A model generated the notes under the pieces. That model was given only the letters and a program-made list of their open reading frames with translations, was not told where the DNA came from and ran no database searches. The translations under genes and the position numbers were made by a program. This document shows, piece after piece, positions 58,001-64,000 of a DNA stretch of 64,000 nt. Every line of letters starts with the position of its first letter. Within the stretch, counting starts at the first letter, position 1. This DNA is from Chimaeribacter arupi (lineage in GTDB: Bacteria; Pseudomonadota; Gammaproteobacteria; Enterobacterales; Enterobacteriaceae), in assembly GCF_002858805.1 (NCBI RefSeq), contig NZ_PJZI01000002.1, positions 62,001-126,000 on the forward strand, given 5' to 3'.

Positions 58001-58364
58001 AACATTTCCCTTTGCGTTAAACTAAATGCACAGGCAATTATGCTGAGCACTATTTTTGGATTTTATTCCAATATAGCCACATAAAATACACCAATTTCAC
58101 ATCCCATTATCATTACCCGATAAAACCGTAACATTGAAACAAAGTCTAAATAACCTCCATCAGAAACAATTCATATCAATAATCGTAACCGCCATGATGC
58201 AGATCAATATTATTGTGCTTGCCCTTTCACCGGCTTTGATTTTGTGATCAAAGAAGGAAAGAAATCCGCAGTTAATTATCTGAACCGCACAAAAATGTAG
58301 CTCACTTGTTAATTGCTGGTAAATAAAAAATAAACGAGGATGCTATGCTAGATCGAGGTAAGCA
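58001..58364 (+). promoter_or_regulatory. cioAB upstream control region
   Basis: The region is AT-rich. It contains a 7-bp inverted repeat CTTTGAT-N6-ATCAAAG (58234-58253), an exact ArcA-like core AGTTAATTAT (58270-58279) and a second, weaker TGTTAATTG (58307-58315). These fit oxygen-responsive control of a quinol oxidase. The inverted repeat has a 6-base spacer, which is not the 4-base spacing of FNR. Confidence 0.45.
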
Positions 58365-59789
58365 ATGTTTGGATTAGACGCCTTTCATCTCGCCAGGATA
58401 CAGTTCGCCTTTACTGTCTCCTTCCATATTATTTTCCCGGCTATCACTATCGGGCTGGCCAGTTTCCTGGCTGTGCTGGAAGGGCTGTGGCTGAAGTCAA
58501 AGAACGAGGTTTACCGCGATCTTTACCACTTCTGGTCGAAAATTTTTGCCGTAAACTTTGGCATGGGCGTGGTGTCCGGCCTGGTGATGGCGTATCAGTT
58601 CGGCACCAACTGGAGCGGTTTTTCCCAGTTTGCCGGCAGCATCACCGGCCCGCTGCTGACTTATGAAGTGCTGACCGCCTTCTTCCTCGAAGCCGGCTTC
58701 CTCGGCGTCATGCTGTTTGGCTGGAACCGCGTAGGCCGTGGCCTGCACTTCTTTGCCACCTGCATGGTGGCACTCGGTACCATCATTTCTACCTTCTGGA
58801 TCCTGGCGTCCAACAGCTGGATGCAAACCCCGCAGGGCTTCGAGCTGAAAGACGGGATGGTGATCCCGGTTGACTGGATGGCGATCGTCTTTAACCCGTC
58901 GTTCCCGTTCCGCCTGATGCACATGGCCACCGCCGCCTTCCTGGCGAGCGCCTTCTTTGTGGGCGCGTCTGCGGCCTGGCATCTGCTGCGTAAGCATGAC
59001 ACCCCGGCAATCCGTAAGATGTTCTCTATGGCATTGTGGATGGCGCTGATTGTTTCGCCGATCCAGGCGATGCTGGGCGACATGCACGGCCTGAACACCC
59101 TGCACCATCAACCGGCAAAAATTGCTGCGATTGAAGGCCACTGGGAAAACCCGCCGAATGAACCGACGCCGCTTATCCTGTTCGGCATCCCGGACATGGA
59201 GCAGGAAAAGACCAAATATGCGCTGGAGATCCCGTATCTCGGCAGCCTGATCCTGACGCACAGCCTGCATGACCAGGTACCGGCGCTGAAGTCCTTCCCG
59301 AAAGAAGACCGCCCGAACTCCACCATTGTGTTCTGGTCGTTCCGCATCATGGCAGGCCTCGGCATGTTGATGGTGCTGATGGGCGTGATCAGCCTGTGGC
59401 TGCGCTTTAAAGACCGTCTCTACACCTCGCGCGCCTTCCTGTGGTTCACCCTGCTGATGGGGCCGTCTGGCCTGATCGCGATTCTGGCAGGCTGGTTCAC
59501 GACGGAGATCGGCCGCCAGCCCTGGGTCGTGTATGGCCTGCTGCGTACCAAAGACGCGGTGTCGGCACACGGTGACCTGCAGATGAGCATCAGCCTGATC
59601 GCCTTTATCGTGGTCTACTCCTCGGTATTCGGCGTGGGTTACACCTACCTGTTCCACCTGATCAAGAAAGGCCCGGAGATGGGTGAAGGCAGCCATACGC
59701 CGGAAGGTGGCCCAGGGACCAAACACACCCCTGCCCGTCCGCTCTCCGCGGTGAAAGAACCGTTAAACCAACCGGAAGAAGGTAAATAA
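58365..59789 (+). CDS. cioA: Cyanide-insensitive quinol oxidase subunit I (bd-type)
   Basis: Subunit I of a bd-family quinol oxidase, which reduces oxygen to water at the inner membrane without pumping protons. The 474 residues are shorter than Escherichia coli CydA (522) because the Q-loop is short, the mark of the CioA branch. H21 and H186 are the likely haem ligands, and GRQPWVVYGLLRT (from 383) is the conserved segment next to the haem. The tail is rich in Pro, Gly and Glu. The start has GAGGTAAGC upstream. The oxidase is expected to work at low oxygen or in the presence of cyanide. Confidence 0.92.
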   Translation: MFGLDAFHLARIQFAFTVSFHIIFPAITIGLASFLAVLEGLWLKSKNEVYRDLYHFWSKIFAVNFGMGVVSGLVMAYQFGTNWSGFSQFAGSITGPLLTYEVLTAFFLEAGFLGVMLFGWNRVGRGLHFFATCMVALGTIISTFWILASNSWMQTPQGFELKDGMVIPVDWMAIVFNPSFPFRLMHMATAAFLASAFFVGASAAWHLLRKHDTPAIRKMFSMALWMALIVSPIQAMLGDMHGLNTLHHQPAKIAAIEGHWENPPNEPTPLILFGIPDMEQEKTKYALEIPYLGSLILTHSLHDQVPALKSFPKEDRPNSTIVFWSFRIMAGLGMLMVLMGVISLWLRFKDRLYTSRAFLWFTLLMGPSGLIAILAGWFTTEIGRQPWVVYGLLRTKDAVSAHGDLQMSISLIAFIVVYSSVFGVGYTYLFHLIKKGPEMGEGSHTPEGGPGTKHTPARPLSAVKEPLNQPEEGK

Positions 59790-59790
59790 C

Positions 59791-60798
59791 GTGGGTATCG
59801 ATCTTTCTATTATCTGGTTCACCATCATCGTCTTCTCCACACTGATGTATATCGTGATGGACGGCTTTGACCTGGGGATCGGCCTCCTGTTCCCGTTCAA
59901 CAAAGATGCGGTTGAGCGTGACATGATGGTTAACACCGTCGCCCCGGTCTGGGACGGCAACGAAACCTGGCTGGTGCTGGGCGGCGCGGCACTGTATGGC
60001 GCCTTCCCGCTGGCCTATGCCGTCATCACTGACGCGCTGGCTATTCCGCTGACCATCATGCTGATTGGCCTGATCTTCCGCGGCGTGGCGTTTGAGTTCC
60101 GTTTCAAGGCAACCGAAGGGCACCGCGCCTTCTGGGACAAGTCCTTCATCGCCGGCTCGGTCATCGCGACCTTCAGCCAGGGCATCGTGGTTGGTGCGTT
60201 CATCAACGGCTTCCCGGTCGAGGGCCGTACCTTTGCCGGCGGCGCGATGGACTGGCTGACGCCGTTCACCGTGTTCTGTGGCTTCGGTCTGGTGATCGCG
60301 TATGCGCTGCTGGGCTGTACCTGGCTCATCATGAAAACCGACCATGCGCTGCACCGTAAAATGTCTGCGCTGGTGAAACCGCTGGTTATCCTGCTGCTGC
60401 TGGCGATTGCGGTACTGAGTGCCTGGACCCCGCTGCAACACAGCGCCATCGCGACCCGCTGGTTCACCCTGCCGAACCTGTTCTACTTCCTGCCGGTGCC
60501 GGTACTGGTGGTGGCGGCGGCCTGGGGCCTGCTGCGCAGCGTGAAACGCCACGCGCACTACTCGCCGTTCCTGCTGACGCTGGCGCTGGTGTTCCTGGGC
60601 TTCACCGGTCTCGGTATCAGCATCTGGCCGAACATTATTCCGCCGGGCATCAGCATCTGGCAGGCAGCGTCACCGCCGCAGAGCCAGGGCTTCATGCTGG
60701 TTGGCGGCCTGCTGATTATCCCGGTCATTCTGGTCTACACCTTCTGGAGCTACTACGTGTTCCGCGGGAAGATCAGCCCGGATGAAGGCTACCACTGA
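59791..60798 (+). CDS. cioB: Cyanide-insensitive quinol oxidase subunit II (bd-type)
   Basis: Subunit II of the bd-type oxidase. The 335 residues have about eight membrane helices and the conserved MDGFDLGIGLLFPF and NEVW-like WDGNETWLVLGG segments. The GTG start at 59791 lies one base after the cioA stop. It pairs with CioA and the small subunit that follows. Confidence 0.94.
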   Translation: MGIDLSIIWFTIIVFSTLMYIVMDGFDLGIGLLFPFNKDAVERDMMVNTVAPVWDGNETWLVLGGAALYGAFPLAYAVITDALAIPLTIMLIGLIFRGVAFEFRFKATEGHRAFWDKSFIAGSVIATFSQGIVVGAFINGFPVEGRTFAGGAMDWLTPFTVFCGFGLVIAYALLGCTWLIMKTDHALHRKMSALVKPLVILLLLAIAVLSAWTPLQHSAIATRWFTLPNLFYFLPVPVLVVAAAWGLLRSVKRHAHYSPFLLTLALVFLGFTGLGISIWPNIIPPGISIWQAASPPQSQGFMLVGGLLIIPVILVYTFWSYYVFRGKISPDEGYH

Positions 60799-60832
60799 TA
60801 ATCCCCCTGTTGGCATAACTGAGGAAGAACAG

Positions 60833-60985
60833 ATGATTGAGAATACCCATACTCAGGCACCTTCCCCGCTGTGGAAACGTGTGCTGTGGCTGGTCGCGAT
60901 TTACGCGGGCAGCGTGCTGGCCCTGGGCTGCGTGGCAACGGTGTTCCGGTTGATGATGACCGCCGCCGGGATGCGCTCCCACTAA
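60833..60985 (+). CDS. DUF2474-like small subunit of the CioAB oxidase
   Basis: A 50-residue single-helix protein (MIENTHTQAPSPLWKRVLWL start; SVLALGCVATVFRLMM in the helix). Position directly after cioAB, the W-x-x-R N-terminal pattern and the AGMRSH end match DUF2474 proteins found beside cioAB operons, the functional counterpart of CydX. The ATG at 60833 has GAGGAA at good spacing. Too short for many gene callers. Confidence 0.85.
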   Translation: MIENTHTQAPSPLWKRVLWLVAIYAGSVLALGCVATVFRLMMTAAGMRSH

Positions 60986-61023
60986 ACGTCCCCCCACGGC
61001 GGATACGTTTACGCTGACACCCT

Positions 61024-61051
61024 AAGCCATCTCCCCGGAGATGGCTTTTTT
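61024..61051 (+). terminator. cioAB operon terminator
   Basis: GCCATCTCC (61026-61034) pairs with GGAGATGGC (61037-61045), followed by six Ts. Confidence 0.92.
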
Positions 61052-61164
61052 ATTGCCCCCTTCCCTTACGCAAAGCCTGCCGTTAGCCATTACACTGATC
61101 TCTCTGCCCGCCGGGCGCGTTTTCCTCACCGCAACCGATTTTCTTACTGCAACCAGGAGACACC

Positions 61165-62262
61165 ATGAGTTCACTCTTTTCCCCCTTCCAACTGAAAGGG
61201 TTGACGCTGCGCAACCGCATTGCCGTCTCGCCGATGTGCCAGTACATGGCTGAAGATGGGCTGGTCACCGACTGGCATGGGCCGCATTACGCCTCGCTGG
61301 CGCGCGGCGGTGCCGGGCTGGTGGTGGTGGAGGCCACGGCAGTCGCGCCGGAAGGGCGCATCACCCCGGCTGACCTCGGCATCTGGAATGATGAGCAGGC
61401 GAACCGGCTGGTGCCGATTGTGCGTGACATCAAAGCCGCCGGGGCCGTGGCCGGTATTCAGATCGCCCATGCGGGCCGCAAGGCCAGCGCCAATCGCCCG
61501 TGGGAGGGGGATGATCACATCGCGGAAGATGACCCGCGCGGCTGGGAAACGCTGGCGCCTTCTGCGCTGGCGTTTGGTGCCAACCTGCAAAAAGTGCCGC
61601 GTGAGATGACGCCGGAGGACATCGGCCGGGTGAAAGCGGATTTCGTCAGTGCCGCTGCCCGCGCCCGTGATGCCGGTTTTGAGTGGCTGGTGCTGCACTT
61701 TGCCCACGGTTATTTAGGCCAGAGCTTTTTCTCGGCACACTCCAACCAGCGCAATGATGAGTATGGCGGCAGTGCGGAAAACCGTGGGCGTTTCCTGTTA
61801 GAGACGCTGGAAGCGGTGCGCCAGGTCTGGCCGGCCCATCTGCCGCTCACCGCCCGTTTTGGGGTGATCGAGTTTGACGGGCGTGACGAAGAAACCACCG
61901 CCGACGCCATCGCCCTGATCAAGAAATTCAAAGAGGCCGGCCTGGATTTCATTGACGTCAGCATGGGCTTCTCCACGCCGGAGGCAAACATCCCGTGGGG
62001 GGCAAATATGCTGGCGGATCTCACCGCCAGGGTACGCACGGAAACCGGCCTGCCCTGCGCCACCAGCTGGAACATCAGCAAGCCGGAAGAGGCCGATGCC
62101 ATGATCCGTGACGGCCAGTTGGATATGGTGATGCTGGCGCGGCCGATGCTGGCCGATCCGCACTGGCCTTATATGGCCGCGCGTCGCCTCGGCGTCGACA
62201 ACCCCTCGTGGGTGATGCCGCCGCCTTACGCCCACTGGCTGGAACGTTATCGCGGCGAATAA
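61165..62262 (+). CDS. NADH:flavin oxidoreductase, XenA-like old yellow enzyme
   Basis: A 365-residue FMN-dependent ene-reductase of the OYE family, close to Pseudomonas XenA and Bacillus YqjM. It reduces electron-poor double bonds and nitro compounds in vitro; the cellular substrate is unknown. The thermophilic-like class signature is present: C25 and Y27 in SPMCQY, and H178 and H181 in HFAHGYLGQSF. The start MSSLFSPFQLKGLTLRNR is conserved, with an AGGAG nearby. It is monocistronic, ending in a shared terminator. Confidence 0.9.
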   Translation: MSSLFSPFQLKGLTLRNRIAVSPMCQYMAEDGLVTDWHGPHYASLARGGAGLVVVEATAVAPEGRITPADLGIWNDEQANRLVPIVRDIKAAGAVAGIQIAHAGRKASANRPWEGDDHIAEDDPRGWETLAPSALAFGANLQKVPREMTPEDIGRVKADFVSAAARARDAGFEWLVLHFAHGYLGQSFFSAHSNQRNDEYGGSAENRGRFLLETLEAVRQVWPAHLPLTARFGVIEFDGRDEETTADAIALIKKFKEAGLDFIDVSMGFSTPEANIPWGANMLADLTARVRTETGLPCATSWNISKPEEADAMIRDGQLDMVMLARPMLADPHWPYMAARRLGVDNPSWVMPPPYAHWLERYRGE

Positions 62263-62276
62263 TGTGTTGTTTCGCC

Positions 62277-62317
62277 AAAAAAAACAGCGTGCCGCAAAAG
62301 GGCACGCTGTTTTTTTA
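62277..62317. terminator. XenA-like gene / MFS bidirectional terminator
   Basis: AAACAGCGTGCC (62282-62293) pairs with GGCACGCTGTTT (62301-62312), with eight As before and seven Ts after. Confidence 0.93.
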
Positions 62318-62328
62318 TGCGCACAGCG

Positions 62329-63615
62329 TCAGTGGCTGGCGGCGGGTGTGGTGGCCGGGCGCTGCGGGCGCACCACAAACAGCACCAGTATCGCCCCCAG
62401 CGCTGCCACAGCCCCGGCCAGAATAAAGGCGCTGTCGAACTTGCCGGTGTTCTGGACGATGTAGCCGGTCACGATCGGGCCGATAATGCCGGAGACACTG
62501 CCGATCAGGTGAATAAAGCCGCTGGCCCCGCCGATACGGGAGGTGTGCACCACATCCTGAATAATCGCCCAGTAGATAGACCCGGTGACATACAGGAAGA
62601 AGATCGACACCGACATCAGCAGCACCGCCGGCACCACCTGGCTGACTGTGCCCGCCAGCGCCACGCAGGCCGCCGCCGCCAGCAGGCAGACCACCAGCAC
62701 GATTTTGCGCGACAACAGCAGTTTGCCGGTCAGGCGGAAAATCGCATCGGAAATAATGCCGCCCAGCGCCAGCCCGACGAAGCCGACAATCCACGGGATC
62801 ATGGTGGTGATGCTCATCTCTTTGATATTCAGCCCGTGCGCCTGCACCAGGTAGGACGGGAACCAGCTCAGGAAGAAGAACAGGATGTAGTTGTAGCAGA
62901 AGAAGGCGAACGCGGTGACCAGGATAATCGGCTGGCGCAGGTAGAACATCAGCGAATGGCCCGGCTGCTGATTCGCCTCTTCACTGCCCTGGTCAGCGGC
63001 TTTCAGCTCGCGGATCAGCGCGCGCTCCTGCTCACCGGCGCGGCGGCTTTTCTCCGGCGAGTCCGCCACCACAAAGAACCAGACCAGCATCCAGACGATG
63101 CCCACCGCACAGATGATCATAAAGGCCGGCCGCCAGCCAAACGCCAGGGCCAGGTAGCCCACAATCGGCCCGGCCACGGCGCCGCCCAGCGGGGAACCGG
63201 CGCTCAGCAGCCCCATCGCGGTTGCCGCCTGTTTCCGCGGGAACCAGCCGTTGATCATCTTATTGGCGGAGGAGCAGATCGGCCCCTCCGCCATACCGAA
63301 CAGCACGCGCAGGATCAGCATGGAATAGAAGCCGGAAGCCAGCGCCGTCATGCCGCAGAAGATTGACCACAACCCCACCGCCACGCCGAGCACCAGCATC
63401 GGGCCGAATTTGTCTACGGCCAGCCCGCCGACAAAATTAAACAACGCGTAGCCAAAGAAGAAGCTGCCGAAAATAATGCCGAACTGCTCGGCATTCAGGG
63501 TGAGGTCCTGCTCAATCATCGGCAGGGTTATCGAGAGCGCCACCCGGTCGAGGTAGTTGATCATGTAGACCAGGAACAGCAAGAACACGATGGTCCAACG
63601 TAAGTTCTTAAACAT
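62329..63615 (-). CDS. MFS transporter, anion:cation symporter (ACS) family
   Basis: A 428-residue 12-helix transporter starting MFKNLRWTIVFLLFLVYMIN, with INYLDRVALSITLPMIEQDL as family signature. The ACS family imports sugar acids such as hexuronates, galactonate and tartrate. The ribosome-binding site is GGAG. The neighbour upstream in the same direction is an RspB-like dehydrogenase, which suggests a sugar-acid or polyol catabolic unit; the substrate is not known. Confidence 0.88.
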   Translation of the reverse strand: MFKNLRWTIVFLLFLVYMINYLDRVALSITLPMIEQDLTLNAEQFGIIFGSFFFGYALFNFVGGLAVDKFGPMLVLGVAVGLWSIFCGMTALASGFYSMLILRVLFGMAEGPICSSANKMINGWFPRKQAATAMGLLSAGSPLGGAVAGPIVGYLALAFGWRPAFMIICAVGIVWMLVWFFVVADSPEKSRRAGEQERALIRELKAADQGSEEANQQPGHSLMFYLRQPIILVTAFAFFCYNYILFFFLSWFPSYLVQAHGLNIKEMSITTMIPWIVGFVGLALGGIISDAIFRLTGKLLLSRKIVLVVCLLAAAACVALAGTVSQVVPAVLLMSVSIFFLYVTGSIYWAIIQDVVHTSRIGGASGFIHLIGSVSGIIGPIVTGYIVQNTGKFDSAFILAGAVAALGAILVLFVVRPQRPATTPAASH

Positions 63616-63743
63616 AAGTACTCCACGTAGTCTTTGCAGGGTAAGGGGTGCACCGGCGGCCGGGTGCGTGGCCGCCTCTGTGTCAGTCAGGTACCCGTTT
63701 TATGCAGGCACCTGTTTTCTGTTGTGTATGACCATGTCCGGCG
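63616..63743 (-). other. Gap between the RspB-like gene and the MFS gene
   Basis: 128 bp containing the MFS ribosome-binding site. No terminator is visible, so the two genes may be co-transcribed. Confidence 0.4.
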
Positions 63744-64000
63744 CTAGTCGCTGAAGGTCAGCAACACCTTGCAGCAGGTTTTTTGGTTTTGTTCAAACAG
63801 CGTCAGGGCATCGGTGACGTGGTGGAGCACAAACGCGTGGGTAATCAGTTTCTCCGGCCGGATGCGCTGCTCCGTCATCCAGCTGATCACCTGTGGGAAG
63901 CGCACGCTGTTCAGGCGTGAACTGAAAATAGACAGCTCTTTGCCGGTGATCGCCTGCTGGTTGATGGTGCACGGCTCAGCAGAAAACCCCATGATGCCGA
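63744..64000 (-). CDS. rspB: RspB-like zinc alcohol dehydrogenase, 3' part (5' end outside window)
   Basis: The C-terminal 85 codons of a medium-chain dehydrogenase. The segment GFSAEPCTINQQAITGKELS, then IFSSRLNSVRFPQVISW and the end QKTCCKVLLTFSD closely follow the C-terminus of Escherichia coli RspB (starvation-sensing operon, partner of the dehydratase-like RspA). The frame is open to the window edge, so the catalytic zinc site is not visible. The gene name is given on similarity of this part only. Confidence 0.75.
   Translation of the reverse strand, partial: GIMGFSAEPCTINQQAITGKELSIFSSRLNSVRFPQVISWMTEQRIRPEKLITHAFVLHHVTDALTLFEQNQKTCCKVLLTFSD

Noticed and set aside
58234-58253. FNR box upstream of cioA
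   Set aside because: The inverted repeat has six rather than four bases between half-sites.

Overview
The window is a chromosomal stretch from a chitin-using, GC-rich member of the Enterobacterales, most likely Serratia or a close relative. The gene order fldA-fur / chiP-chb / glnS / nagE / nagBACD-asnB / tRNAs / ubiF / miaB-ybeZYX-lnt / gltIJKL / leuS-lptE-holA-nadD / rsfS-rlmH-mrdAB-rlpA / dacA-ybeD-lipB-lipA-tatE / crcB / cspE is the familiar enterobacterial backbone. A secreted GH20 chitobiase beside an OprD-type chitoporin between fur and glnS is the Serratia arrangement. The species call is inference from gene content and remembered protein similarity, not from a search.

Region 1 (1-14.1 kb) handles iron, chitin and amino sugars. 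Chitoporin ChiP admits chito-oligosaccharides, chitobiase Chb cleaves them to GlcNAc, NagE imports and phosphorylates GlcNAc, and NagA and NagB convert GlcNAc-6-P to fructose-6-P. NagC represses. NagC-like operators lie in the chiP promoter spacer and at both ends of the nagE-nagB control region, with a CRP site between the latter two. The chiP ribosome-binding region is complementary to the known seed of the small RNA ChiX.

Region 2 (14.1-43.7 kb) is housekeeping: asparagine synthesis, a six-tRNA operon (Met, Leu, Gln, Gln, Met, Gln), ubiquinone, tRNA and ribosome maturation, apolipoprotein acylation, glutamate/aspartate uptake behind a perfect sigma-54 promoter, leucyl-tRNA synthetase, LPS transport, the rod-shape operon, PBP5 and lipoate metabolism. 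A LysR regulator of lower GC sits between lipB and lipA.

Region 3 (43.7-57.1 kb) is more variable. It holds tatE, a nitrilase-family amidase, a fluoride-riboswitch-controlled crcB, a TetR/Bcr-type efflux pair, cspE, and a long AT-rich stretch with two small unannotated-looking genes (a 50-residue membrane protein and a 107-residue exported protein). A complete galactitol operon (gatR divergent from gatZABCD-gatY) follows.

Region 4 (57.1-64 kb) holds a LysR regulator, a CioAB-type cyanide-insensitive quinol oxidase with its 50-residue DUF2474-like small subunit, a XenA-like old yellow enzyme, an ACS-family MFS transporter, and the 3' end of an RspB-like dehydrogenase that runs off the window.

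I found no phage, CRISPR, transposase or defence island. No wholly new multi-gene system is evident. The most novel-looking items are the small genes and orphan control elements at 48-50 kb, the missing chiQ, and the control regions of chiP, gatZ and cioAB.
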